From Prevotella sp. P2-180 (GTDB lineage: Bacteria > Bacteroidota > Bacteroidia > Bacteroidales > Bacteroidaceae), in NCBI RefSeq assembly GCF_002251435.1, contig NZ_NPJI01000090.1, positions 1 through 64,000 of the forward strand: a stretch of DNA of 64,000 bases, given 5' to 3'. Positions 35,905 to 44,763 of this stretch are shown one piece after another. Every line of letters begins with the position of its first letter. The first letter of the stretch is position 1. Both the position numbers and the translations under genes were made by a program. The notes beneath the pieces were generated by a model, which had not been told where the DNA came from, ran no database searches, and worked only from the letters and a program-made list of their open reading frames with translations.

Positions 35905-37521
35905 ATGAGCAGATTCAAGTACCCTGTAGATACCGACCAGTTTCAGAGAATTCGTGAAGATGGCAAGGTGTATGTTGACAAGACCGGCATGATGTATAGC
36001 CTTGTCAGCAAGTATCAGTATGTATTCCTTGCCCGTCCCCGCCGTTTTGGCAAGTCGTTGTTGTGCAACACTTTCAAGGCTTATTTCCAAGGTCAGAAGG
36101 AACTGTTCGAAGGATTGAAGGTCATGGACTTGGAGAAGGAATGGAAGACATATCCCGTGCTGCATTTCACAATGAGCGGACTGAAGAACCTTAAGGTGAG
36201 CGAGGCGAAGACAAAGCTGGGAAACTTTATTGCCGACTACGAACGACTATATGGGCGTAATACGGAGGAGGAAACTCCAGGAGCCCGCTTTCGCGGCTTG
36301 ATTCACAGGGCTTGTGAAAAGACTGGCGAGCGTGTCGTGGTAATCCTCGACGAGTACGACGCACCCGTTATGCGATTGCTCTACGACACAAAACAGCTTG
36401 AAGAAATGCGTATGATGCTACGTGAGTTTTATCAGGTGCTGAAGGACGAAGGGGCATATCTTAAGTTTGTTTTTATCACAGGAGTGACGAAGTTTTCCCA
36501 AATGAGCATCTTCTCAGAGCTGAACAACCTGAAACAAGTTTCCATGTTTGACGAATATTCAGGTCTGTGTGGAATTACCCAGGAAGAACTCAACACCATC
36601 TTACGTCCTTGTGTTGAGGAATATGCTGAAGCTCTTGGCATTAGCGTTGATGACGCATACGCTGTGCTAAAGAAGAACTATGATGGTTATCATTTCTCTG
36701 AGAACAGTCAGGATGTATATGCCCCATACAGTCTTTTGAATGCACTCAACGACAAGGCCACCAGACACTACTGGTTTGAGTCGGGCACATCGGCATCGCT
36801 CATTGAGCATCTCAAACATTTCCCCAACTTCAACCCTCTCGACTTTGATGGAGTGGAGTTGTCGTTGGAGGAATTTAATGTGCCGTGCGAGAATGCTTCG
36901 ACACCTGTCCCGATGCTTTATCAGAGTGGCTACTTGACCATTTCATCTTATGACAAGCTGCTGGATTCCTACACCCTTCACTTCCCCAACTACGAAGTGC
37001 GTCAGGGCATGATATATAGCTTGACAAACTATTTGATGGATATATCCGATTGGGACAGAAATGCCACCATACTGGAGATGGCCCGTGCATTGGTAAAAGG
37101 CGACCTGCCATCGGCACTTACCGAACTCCGCTCCTACATAGCCTCCTTGCCCTACGACATCATCACCCGCAAGGAATGGATGGCGAAGAAGAAAAAGGAG
37201 GCATTCTATAAGTTGCTGATGTACGTTGTGTTCTCTTTGCTCAACAGCAAGGTGGACACAGAGGTAAAGAGCGTGCTCGGTAGAGCCGATGTGGTAATCA
37301 AGACCAAGAACGACATCTATGTCCTCGAACTGAAGGTGGACGACACCGTGGATAATGCCTTGGCCCAGATAGACTCCAAAGGCTATGCCATTCCCTACGA
37401 AGCCGACGGACGCCAGCTGACCAAATGCGGAGTAACCATATCCTCAGAGGCTCGAAACATTGTGCATTGGCGTGCAGTGGACAATGAAGGAAAAGTCATC
37501 GACGAGCAGAAGTATGAATGA
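35905..37521 (+). CDS. AAA-like ATPase with C-terminal PD-(D/E)XK nuclease domain, copy 2
   Basis: The 538-residue protein is nearly identical to copy 1 over most of its length, with the same Walker A (PRRFGKSLLCNTF), Walker B (VVVILDEYDAPVM) and PD-(D/E)XK motifs (ADVVIKTKN, YVLELK). Differences cluster in short blocks (residues 13-35, 107-135 and about 350-360), suggesting exchange between copies. The upstream 115 bp is also shared with copies 1 and 3, so the gene moves or converts with its promoter. Role unknown. Confidence 0.85.
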   Translation: MSRFKYPVDTDQFQRIREDGKVYVDKTGMMYSLVSKYQYVFLARPRRFGKSLLCNTFKAYFQGQKELFEGLKVMDLEKEWKTYPVLHFTMSGLKNLKVSEAKTKLGNFIADYERLYGRNTEEETPGARFRGLIHRACEKTGERVVVILDEYDAPVMRLLYDTKQLEEMRMMLREFYQVLKDEGAYLKFVFITGVTKFSQMSIFSELNNLKQVSMFDEYSGLCGITQEELNTILRPCVEEYAEALGISVDDAYAVLKKNYDGYHFSENSQDVYAPYSLLNALNDKATRHYWFESGTSASLIEHLKHFPNFNPLDFDGVELSLEEFNVPCENASTPVPMLYQSGYLTISSYDKLLDSYTLHFPNYEVRQGMIYSLTNYLMDISDWDRNATILEMARALVKGDLPSALTELRSYIASLPYDIITRKEWMAKKKKEAFYKLLMYVVFSLLNSKVDTEVKSVLGRADVVIKTKNDIYVLELKVDDTVDNALAQIDSKGYAIPYEADGRQLTKCGVTISSEARNIVHWRAVDNEGKVIDEQKYE

Positions 37522-37546
37522 CATCTGATTTATAGGATATAACAAT

Positions 37547-38263
37547 ATGAAGAAACTGCCAATACTTATATTTATATTGCTTTGCCTCACTGCCATGGCA
37601 ACAAGTTGTGGAAGCTATCGCAAGGCAGAAAGAAACATAGAGAATGATCTGAAACAGGCTCTCGCCAAGACCATCAATGAAAAGGGCATGGAAACAATGC
37701 GCCAAGACTCTATACGCGCCTATCGAAGCATTGCCCGCACAGAGGGAGAGATGATGACTATCGCTGTGGGCGACGAGACCCTGCGCAGGCATCTCCGTAA
37801 TCCGCAGTTGGGTGAGATGGCTTTTATCACCTATACAGTAAGATGCGAGAGGGGAGGATGGAAAGTGACGTTCGATACCGAGGCCAAGTGCTCTGCAGTA
37901 ATGATATGGAGCCTCTCCGACCAAAGGTTGTCTGCATGGCTCGCCGTCATGGCATTGCTTTCGCTCGCCTTGTCGTTCAGGGGCAGAAGGCAAAGCCCAC
38001 CAATCACGATGGATAGTTTCAGTGCAACCCATCTCACTCCCATGCAGCGCCAACTCATGGAGATGTTTGTCGCCTCCGGCTCCCACCGCCTGTCAAAACA
38101 TGAAATATGTGATGCTCTCTGGCCAAAGAAGGACGATGCCAGCGAGACATTGTATGCCTTGATAAGCAGATTGAAACGCGAATTGGACAAGACAAGCAGT
38201 TTCGACATCATATCAGACCGAGGTAGGGCTTATATCCTAAAGCGGAGAAAATCAGAGAGTTGA
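37547..38263 (+). CDS. Membrane-anchored regulator with C-terminal OmpR-type winged helix
   Basis: The 238-residue protein has an N-terminal hydrophobic segment with a lipobox-like end (LTAMATSCG), a putative periplasmic domain (about 25-125), a membrane helix (LSAWLAVMALLSLALSF, about 128-145) and a cytoplasmic winged helix (about 165-235: LSKHEICDALWP, LYALISRLKREL, RGRAYIL). This resembles a ToxR-like one-component regulator with the order reversed. It precedes an outer-membrane barrel gene on the same strand, and an inverted repeat in the space between is a possible binding site. The ligand is unknown. Confidence 0.75.
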   Translation: MKKLPILIFILLCLTAMATSCGSYRKAERNIENDLKQALAKTINEKGMETMRQDSIRAYRSIARTEGEMMTIAVGDETLRRHLRNPQLGEMAFITYTVRCERGGWKVTFDTEAKCSAVMIWSLSDQRLSAWLAVMALLSLALSFRGRRQSPPITMDSFSATHLTPMQRQLMEMFVASGSHRLSKHEICDALWPKKDDASETLYALISRLKRELDKTSSFDIISDRGRAYILKRRKSES

Positions 38264-38266
38264 CTT

Positions 38267-38297
38267 TCTGACAGATTATTTGTCAGACAATTGTCAG
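38267..38297. promoter_or_regulatory. Inverted and direct TGTCAG repeats, candidate operator
   Basis: TCTGACA (38267-38273) and TGTCAGA (38281-38287) form a perfect 7-7-7 inverted repeat, with another TGTCAG at 38292-38297 making the palindrome GACAATTGTC. They lie just upstream of the -33/-7 region (TACTTTTG at 38330-38337) of the outer-membrane gene. Confidence 0.5.
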
Positions 38298-38388
38298 CAT
38301 GAAAAATCTTTTTTTTTAGCAATACTTACTACTTTTGCATTCCGAAAGCGCGGAATAGTCCTCGCTAACAACAAAATGACTGCAAAAG

Positions 38389-40473
38389 ATGAAAAGTTCA
38401 TTAATCTTCGTATTGTTTACATTGTGGGCAACGACTGGGCTAAAAGCACAGACTGATTTCCCTAACGACAGCATGCAACTTGAGGAAGTGGTGATAAAAG
38501 GAGCAAGGGTCGTAAACCGCACCGACGGTAAACTGATTTTCCCATCCGAGGAAATGACCAAGTCTGCATCATCCGGTTATACTCTTTTAAAGATGTTACC
38601 ACTGCCTAACGTGAAAGTTGACGACATCAACGAGACCATATCTGCCGCCAACTCTCTTATGGGCAATGTGCAAGTGAGAATCAACGACGTGGAAGCAACG
38701 ACTGCCGATATACAGTCGATGCAACCGAAAGAGGTTGAGAAGGTGGAACTCATCGATAGGCCTGGAGTTAGGTATGGGGAGAATGTAGGCATTGTCTTGA
38801 ATATCATAACACGAAAGGTCACAAGTGGATATGTAGTAGGGGCAAGCGGCACTCTCGTTCCAAAGGCTGATATGGTTAAGGGCAATGCCTATACCAAGAA
38901 CAACAGCGGAAACAACGAGTTATCGCTAAACTATTCCGGATATTACCGACACTCCAATGGTATGAACGAAGTAGAGCATACAGAATATCTCATGGCTGAT
39001 AATAAATATTGTAAGGTGGAGAGAAACACCAACGACATCATCAACAGAAACACAATGCATGATATACAGGCAAGATACAGTTGGATAAATGCAGATGGCT
39101 CCGCATTCCTCACAACACTATCCACATCAATAGACAACAACCCGCGAGACTTCAGGAAGACAGATGTCGCATACTCCGACGGGAGAAACACGTCAGAAAC
39201 CATCGATAACAGCGAGAAGACCATAAGTCCTCTGCTTGACCTGTATTTCAAAACCCAATTAGGCAAGAGCCAAAGCCTCATCGCCAATGCGACAGGATCA
39301 TACACACATACCGTTTATGCATATCTGTTTACATCTGACGATACTTCTTTTGGCTACAACACACTCGGAAAGGCTTGGTCGCTCAAGTCGGAGGCGATAT
39401 ACGAAAACCGCATGAAGCCCTTCACCCTCTCAGCTGGACTTCGCTATGCTCAGAAATATATCGATAATCACTATTCGGGAGATGCCACTCTCGTGTCGCA
39501 AATCCATTCAAGCAACATCTATGCCTTCTCACAAATACAAGGCTCATTGGGGAAAATCGGTTATATGGTGGGACTTGGGCTTAGTCGTGAATATTATCGC
39601 CAAGGAGAGACCAGGTACGACAGAGTGTGGCTTCGTCCGAAACTAAACCTTTCCATGCCCATCTCCAAAAGTCTTAGGCTCAACTACACCCTCACCTCCG
39701 CGCCTGCCTCGTCAAAACTGCAGAACATGAGCGGAATGTCCATCATAACCAATGGTATGGAGTATTCGGAGGGTAATCCTGAACTGATTATGGAAAGACG
39801 CGACGACCATACACTCACACTGAGCTATCAATCGCCACGCCTCTACACCCAACTGATGACATTCTTTCGCCACAACGCTCATCCTGCCATGCAGCACGTT
39901 TACCGTACAGAAGACGACCGTTTTGTAAAGACCTTCCTTGAAGGCCGACGTATTGATTTACTCATGCTGCAGAGCTACACCAACTACGACATCATTCCAC
40001 AGCATCTCAATGCCTATATATCAGCAGAAATGTTGAACATCTGGAATGACGGACAGAACTATAGCCACCGCCTCACGTCGTTCAACTTCAACATCGGTCT
40101 CACTGCCTGGCTTGGCAATTGGACGATAATGGCAACTATGGACAATGGTTATCATTTCATGGAAAACGAATACGAGAGCCGCAACATCTTCTCCGACTTT
40201 GTAAGTGTTTCTTATAAATATAAGAATATCACGGCAGGCCTCTTCTGCCAAGACATGTTCAAGCGTAATGCCAAGATTGAAGAAGTGGAAAACCATAACC
40301 GTCTTGCCCACAAACTCCTGATAGCACATAATCACAATACGTCGAGTGCCATCGGCATAAAACTGACGTGGAAATTGTCGAAAGGCCGCAACTTCAAAAG
40401 CATCGACCGCGACACCAACTCCTTGAAGGACACGGAGACTGGAGTGGCTCGTATAACTCACGGCAACGGGTAG
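38389..40473 (+). CDS. Outer-membrane beta-barrel family protein
   Basis: The 694-residue protein has a signal peptide (LFTLWATTGLKA) and a plug-like domain (about 25-150, VVIKGARVVNRTDGK and VELIDRPGVRYG) followed by a long beta barrel with alternating aromatic strands. It fits the TonB-dependent-receptor-related OMP_b-brl_3 group that lacks a SusD partner. No SusD gene is nearby. It is probably expressed from TACTTTTG at 38330-38337 under control of the adjacent membrane regulator. Transported ligand unknown. Confidence 0.82.
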   Translation: MKSSLIFVLFTLWATTGLKAQTDFPNDSMQLEEVVIKGARVVNRTDGKLIFPSEEMTKSASSGYTLLKMLPLPNVKVDDINETISAANSLMGNVQVRINDVEATTADIQSMQPKEVEKVELIDRPGVRYGENVGIVLNIITRKVTSGYVVGASGTLVPKADMVKGNAYTKNNSGNNELSLNYSGYYRHSNGMNEVEHTEYLMADNKYCKVERNTNDIINRNTMHDIQARYSWINADGSAFLTTLSTSIDNNPRDFRKTDVAYSDGRNTSETIDNSEKTISPLLDLYFKTQLGKSQSLIANATGSYTHTVYAYLFTSDDTSFGYNTLGKAWSLKSEAIYENRMKPFTLSAGLRYAQKYIDNHYSGDATLVSQIHSSNIYAFSQIQGSLGKIGYMVGLGLSREYYRQGETRYDRVWLRPKLNLSMPISKSLRLNYTLTSAPASSKLQNMSGMSIITNGMEYSEGNPELIMERRDDHTLTLSYQSPRLYTQLMTFFRHNAHPAMQHVYRTEDDRFVKTFLEGRRIDLLMLQSYTNYDIIPQHLNAYISAEMLNIWNDGQNYSHRLTSFNFNIGLTAWLGNWTIMATMDNGYHFMENEYESRNIFSDFVSVSYKYKNITAGLFCQDMFKRNAKIEEVENHNRLAHKLLIAHNHNTSSAIGIKLTWKLSKGRNFKSIDRDTNSLKDTETGVARITHGNG

Positions 40474-40494
40474 GAGGAATCTTTGCCTTTATGC

Positions 40495-40599
40495 CTACAG
40501 CAAGGAAGTCGTCATAGGAGGGTAACGTCCGTAACCATCAGGAAGACTGTCTTCGAACACTCCAAAATAACCGTAGAACGGATGAGGTTTGGCTATGAA
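40495..40599 (-). pseudogene. hipA fragment
   Basis: On the minus strand the frame KPHPFYGYFGVFEDSLPDGY ends at TAG 40497-40495. The FGVFEDSLPDG segment is the N-terminal signature of HipA kinases. Only about 35 codons remain, immediately downstream of the XRE-type gene, so the toxin partner of that antitoxin has been lost. Confidence 0.65.
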
Positions 40600-40602
40600 A
40601 AT

Positions 40603-40932
40603 TCATATCCTATGTGCCTTTTTCTTTCCTGTGTTCTTGCGTATCTGCAACAGTTCGTCCATAGTGGAGTATTTGGGTTGACCAAAAATATGTCTCAGTT
40701 CAGAAGTGTAGCCCAATGCCATGGCAATGCCTATAAGGTTTTTCAGCGAGATAAGTCCCTTCTGCTCAAACCTTACTATATTGCTTACAGCCACACCTGA
40801 TTTCTCCGCCATCTCCTCGCGAGTGATGTTCTTCTCAATCCTGCGCTTGCGGAAGTCGTCGGCAATCCCCCTTGCTATATCATTGGGATTGTCAAGCATA
40901 TAGTTTTCCAAAACTGATAACATATTGTCCAT
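40603..40932 (-). CDS. XRE-family HTH protein, HipB-like orphan antitoxin
   Basis: The 109-residue protein has an XRE helix-turn-helix (about 25-80: ITREEMAEKSGVAVSNIVRF) and a C-terminal tail (FGQPKYSTMDELLQIRKN) typical of HipB-like antitoxins in Bacteroidales. The hipA gene that should follow is only a fragment. TAATTTTG at 40983-40976 is a good -7 box. It may still act as a repressor of its own promoter or of the intact hip locus next door. Confidence 0.82.
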   Translation of the reverse strand: MDNMLSVLENYMLDNPNDIARGIADDFRKRRIEKNITREEMAEKSGVAVSNIVRFEQKGLISLKNLIGIAMALGYTSELRHIFGQPKYSTMDELLQIRKNTGKKKAHRI

Positions 40933-41227
40933 ATCGTCCGTTATTTATAAGAAACAAATAAAATATTATCAGTTGCAAAATTAACGCTTTATTTCAATAT
41001 GTCCAAGAAAAGACTTTTATTTCTTTCAAACATTAAAGTTTTTTAATAGAGAAATAGCCACAGTAACCGCCAATTCAAAGAAATTACTTGCCCCAAACAG
41101 CGAGGCAAGCAGATACTGCATCCCGAAGAGTTTTCTTGATGTGAGGAAGTTGCGCAGTTTTTCCACGGGTAAATAGGCATTGACAATGCCCATTATGATG
41201 CTGAAATGTTTAACTTCGATGAGGACT

Positions 41228-42475
41228 TTATTTTTGTCCAATAAGGTATCCGCCAATCTCATCAATGTATTTTCTGTCAATGCCATTGGCTGCGGCAAAG
41301 TCGGGAAAATGACTCACGGCATATTCTACATCGTCAACAATAGAAGATGCATTCCTGATGCAGGAGTCGTCACCAAACCTGAGAATATCGTCACGAGTGA
41401 TTTTCCTGTCCTTGCCGCATAACGTCAATTCATGGCGATGATACAACGGCGACCCATGCAAATCCACCGTAAAGTTCAAGTCGTATGCAGGAGCAAAATG
41501 CCAATGCCCATCTCTTCCCATCAAGAACGAGAAGTTCTTGTTATGATCATCAACATTTGCCGCAAAAACATTAAAAGCGGCTATGCGGAAGATTTCCGCC
41601 AGCTCGTTGTCGGGTATTCTCAACAGTCGGGCAGTCTTCATCAAGTCCTCATAACAATCTGCGTCAGGAGATAAGGCAGCAAGTGTCTGGATATGCAATT
41701 TGTCTTTTCCTGCCCTGTCAAAACGCTCAGTGATAAAATGACTATGCCCATCTATTGTAATCAGTCTTGATGGCATCATCTTTATTCCACATGCCAAAGC
41801 CATATCGTAATACGTCTTTTCCATTAGGGTATATGGAAAACGCCCGACTCTGTCAAATTTCAGAATATAATACTTAAAATTACCCTCAAGTTGTATTTGA
41901 CCGGATTTCACTGTACCGTCATCCTCATTGATGGCAATAATTGCCTTGGGTTGCATACCTCCTGCTGATGTGCCAACGAGATACAGACTCTGCATACTTG
42001 CACTATTCAGATTATCCACAGCCTCAGACCTCTCGTTGAGAATATCATCCGCTATCTTATAAAGACAGGACAACTCCAAATCCACCGGAGCACTCCATTG
42101 GTCAAAACACGGTTCAAACTCCAGTGCCCCCATGGCACGCTTACCCATAAACGCCAATGCGTCAACCGGGGTGAATTTCACGTCGGGCATATTTTCATGC
42201 TGCCATCTTGAAATAAGACTTTCACCCCAACGGTCAGGTAGCGAGTCTGCAAGAAATTCAGGCAATCCCTTATATATTTTTCGTTGTATGTTGCCCTTGT
42301 ATATTCCACCTTGACGAAGATATGGTTTGCTGATGGATGCCGTCAATGGGGCAATGTCATATCCAGCCGACAGGAATGATGGAGAGAAGCTAAAAAAAGC
42401 CCTTCTCTCCTTGTCGTCCCACACCAATCTTCCGACATCATACCCCCAAAGCGTGATTTTCAAAACGTTATTCAT
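41228..42475 (-). CDS. hipA: HipA-family serine/threonine kinase toxin
   Basis: The 415-residue protein shows the HipA order: N-terminal couple-HipA domain with GLPEFLADSLPDRWGESL, then HipA-C kinase with ANVDDHNKNFSFL (catalytic loop) and FAPAYDLNF (metal site). HipA toxins phosphorylate glutamyl-tRNA synthetase or similar targets to induce dormancy. Its antitoxin partner starts 14 bp upstream on the same strand. The 90-residue ORF overlapping its 3' end is not supported. Confidence 0.92.
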   Translation of the reverse strand: MNNVLKITLWGYDVGRLVWDDKERRAFFSFSPSFLSAGYDIAPLTASISKPYLRQGGIYKGNIQRKIYKGLPEFLADSLPDRWGESLISRWQHENMPDVKFTPVDALAFMGKRAMGALEFEPCFDQWSAPVDLELSCLYKIADDILNERSEAVDNLNSASMQSLYLVGTSAGGMQPKAIIAINEDDGTVKSGQIQLEGNFKYYILKFDRVGRFPYTLMEKTYYDMALACGIKMMPSRLITIDGHSHFITERFDRAGKDKLHIQTLAALSPDADCYEDLMKTARLLRIPDNELAEIFRIAAFNVFAANVDDHNKNFSFLMGRDGHWHFAPAYDLNFTVDLHGSPLYHRHELTLCGKDRKITRDDILRFGDDSCIRNASSIVDDVEYAVSHFPDFAAANGIDRKYIDEIGGYLIGQK

Positions 42476-42489
42476 ACTAAACTCCTTCC

Positions 42490-42807
42490 TTAATGTTTGA
42501 CTCTCTGCCTTTGCTTCCCTTTTAGTTTCTTTTGAATTTCCTCCATTTCAAATGGCGACACGGGCAACTCGGGAAGCACTCCCTCGATTTGTTCTAAAAT
42601 GCCAATAGCCCTCATTATCCTCAACAAGGATTCGAGGGTTACATTACGCAACTTTCCATTCTCGAAGTTTTTTACTGTGGCAATGCCCACACCTGCATTG
42701 TCTGCCAATTCCTGCTGTGTGAGCTTGGCGGCAATGCGATAACGCTTGCAGTTACTCCCCATTCGTGAGATAATCTGCGCATTGGTATCTCCATAAATCA
42801 AATTCAT
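42490..42807 (-). CDS. hipB: HipB-like XRE antitoxin
   Basis: The 105-residue protein has an XRE helix-turn-helix (LTQQELADNAGVGIATVKNF) and a charged tail. It precedes hipA by 14 bp and should bind HipA and repress the operon. The -7 box TACTTTTG (42819-42812) is so close that the ATG at 42807 would be at or near the transcript start. Either the message is leaderless or translation begins at the second Met (42762, MGSNCKRYR). Confidence 0.88.
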   Translation of the reverse strand: MNLIYGDTNAQIISRMGSNCKRYRIAAKLTQQELADNAGVGIATVKNFENGKLRNVTLESLLRIMRAIGILEQIEGVLPELPVSPFEMEEIQKKLKGKQRQRVKH

Positions 42808-42819
42808 AGTGCAAAAGTA

Positions 42820-43254
42820 TGAAATACCATCCGTAATGCCAAATATTCCGCGTTAAAATATCACAAATTATACGTTGGCGTCGTAAAATATCCACGGAAT
42901 TTTTCCCCGCCGTTTTCCCCGCAGCCCTCCGCTTTTTCCCCTTAGCCCCGTTTCTTTCAGGACAGGACGAGGGGAAAAGTTGGGAAGAGGAAGTTTTGTT
43001 TGTAATTTTGCAGCGTCTTCCAAAATGGGAGATGCGGTCTTTGATTTCGTTGGCTTGCCTGTGGCGGAGATTTGCAGGGGGATGTCGCCAGGACTCTACA
43101 CTCTACATCATTCACACCTAAACCACACGTTTTCAGCGGGTTAAGGAATGTAGGGTGTCTCTCAGCCCTACATTCACCCTACATTCTCCCTACATAGGTT
43201 AATTGCCATGAAGCCGAATACCGGAATTGTAAATCTTATCAATTCTAATTCAAA
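42820..43254. promoter_or_regulatory. Upstream region of the VirE-type gene with iterons
   Basis: TTTTCCCC motifs occur at about 42901, 42913 and 42934, with the complement GGGGAAAA at 42971. TAATTTTG at 43003-43010 is a good -7 box. Downstream GAATGTAGGG (43146-43155) and CCCTACATTC (43166-43175) form a perfect 10-10-10 inverted repeat. CCCTACAT-type units with an 11-bp period follow at 43166, 43177 and 43188. The leader before the start codon is about 240 nt. Confidence 0.7.
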
Positions 43255-44460
43255 ATGGAAAAAGAACTACTTGAAAAGGAGTCATCCTTTGAAATGACAG
43301 AAACAGCAGGCTTGGTATTCCAAGTGGAATCGTTCCTGGAAGAGAACTTCCAATTCAGAAGAAACCTGCTGATGGGGAAAACCGAAGTGAGGTGCAACGG
43401 CTGCGACCAATGGCTTCCGCTCACTGCCGAGACACTGAACTCGATAGTGAGGAAAGCTAAGAAGGAGGGCATTGGCGAAAACAAGTCGCCGAAACAGGAC
43501 ATCGAGGAGTATGTCAACTCCGACGCAGTGCCCGACTACGACCCTATAGCCGAATGGATTTCCCGACTTCCCGCATGGGATGGCAAGAACCACGTTGCCG
43601 ATCTGTTCAGCCGAATACCTGGGTTGACCAGCGAGCAATTGGCGTTTCTCTCCACATGGCTTCGTTCGGCTGTTGCCCATTGGATGCAGATGGACAGCAT
43701 ACACGGCAACGAATGTGTCCCCGTTCTGATAGGCGAACAAGGTTGCGGAAAATCGACTTTTGCGGTGAGACTGCTGCCTGAGGAATTTCGTTGCTATTTC
43801 CTTGACCACATCAACTTCACCAACAAGTTTGACGCCGACATGGCTCTTACCCACAACCTCATTGTCAACATAGACGAGTTTGCCAACATGGGAGTGTCGC
43901 AACAAGGCAGACTGAAGCAAACGCTCTCAAAGAGGAAGGTGAACGGCAGACCGATTTTCGGGCGAAGCCAGGAAGACCGCCAACGTTATGCCTCGTTCAT
44001 TGCCACAACCAACGATGAGCATCCGCTCTGCGACCAAACCGGCTCACGACGCTATCTTTGCATAAAGATACCGAGAGGGAAACTTATTGACAATTCCTCG
44101 CCCATCGACTATGAGCAGTTGTATGCCCAACTCTACCACGAGCTGACTGTAGGCAACACTCCTTATTGGTTCAACACCGACGAGACAAAGAGAATACAGG
44201 AGCTGAACCTGCCCTTCTTCCGTACCGACGACATGGAGACGATGATCGGCAATTGCTTCCGTTTGCCGCTTCAGGGAGAAGAGGGACAATGGGTGAACAG
44301 CAAGACAATCCTTGATACCCTAAAGACTCTCTATCCGAGCCTGCAGACATCGAACAGCACGAAGATAAAAATAGGGCAGACGCTAAAGTGCATGGGCTGC
44401 ACGTCAAAGCGATTCACCCAAGGACAGAAATACCATCTCGTGCCACTCAAGGTCGCATGA
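43255..44460 (+). CDS. VirE-type (VapE) SF3-helicase-like ATPase
   Basis: The 401-residue protein carries the virulence-associated-E domain. An N-terminal segment with DPIAEWISRLPAWDGKNHVA precedes Walker A GEQGCGKSTFA (about 160-170) and Walker B NIDEFANM; SRRYLCIKI corresponds to the arginine-finger region. The fold is that of replication helicases of phage satellites and plasmids. Repeated 11-bp iterons flank the gene on both sides, which suits a replication-initiation or copy-control role; that is inference. No primase or integrase lies adjacent. Confidence 0.87.
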   Translation: MEKELLEKESSFEMTETAGLVFQVESFLEENFQFRRNLLMGKTEVRCNGCDQWLPLTAETLNSIVRKAKKEGIGENKSPKQDIEEYVNSDAVPDYDPIAEWISRLPAWDGKNHVADLFSRIPGLTSEQLAFLSTWLRSAVAHWMQMDSIHGNECVPVLIGEQGCGKSTFAVRLLPEEFRCYFLDHINFTNKFDADMALTHNLIVNIDEFANMGVSQQGRLKQTLSKRKVNGRPIFGRSQEDRQRYASFIATTNDEHPLCDQTGSRRYLCIKIPRGKLIDNSSPIDYEQLYAQLYHELTVGNTPYWFNTDETKRIQELNLPFFRTDDMETMIGNCFRLPLQGEEGQWVNSKTILDTLKTLYPSLQTSNSTKIKIGQTLKCMGCTSKRFTQGQKYHLVPLKVA

Positions 44461-44763
44461 TGTAGGGTGAATGTAGAGTGAATGTAGAGTCGAGAGGCAC
44501 TCTACATTCTGTAACTTGCAGATTATCAGAGAGTAAGACGCAAATAATGCAGAGTGTAGAGTGCCACGCAAGCAGGCTTATACACGACGCAAACGAGACG
44601 TTAATGCCGATGAAGCGTAACGTCTCCTACGGCTCTGTCACTACTATGACAGCCGACTGTCACAGTTATGACAGACGACTGTCGTAAGGTGACAGACAGC
44701 GAAACACAAGTTATCTTTAACAATAGCATAAGCTATCATCAACAAAAACATATACTTAAAATT
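44461..44763. repeat. Downstream iterons, stem-loop and paired palindromes
   Basis: TGTAGGGTGAA, TGTAGAGTGAA and TGTAGAGTCGA follow with an 11-bp period from 44461. GCACTCTACATTCTG (44497-44511) pairs with CAGAGTGTAGAGTGC (44550-44564) at 14 of 15 positions. Two 17-bp palindromic sites TATGACAGCCGACTGTC (44645-44661) and TATGACAGACGACTGTC (44667-44683) are spaced 22 bp apart. No gene is present. Confidence 0.75.

Noticed and set aside
41026..41298. Minus-strand ORF of 90 codons after hipA
   Set aside because: It overlaps the hipA 3' end by about 70 bases in another frame, has no clear promoter or start context and no recognisable motif; kept out as unsupported.
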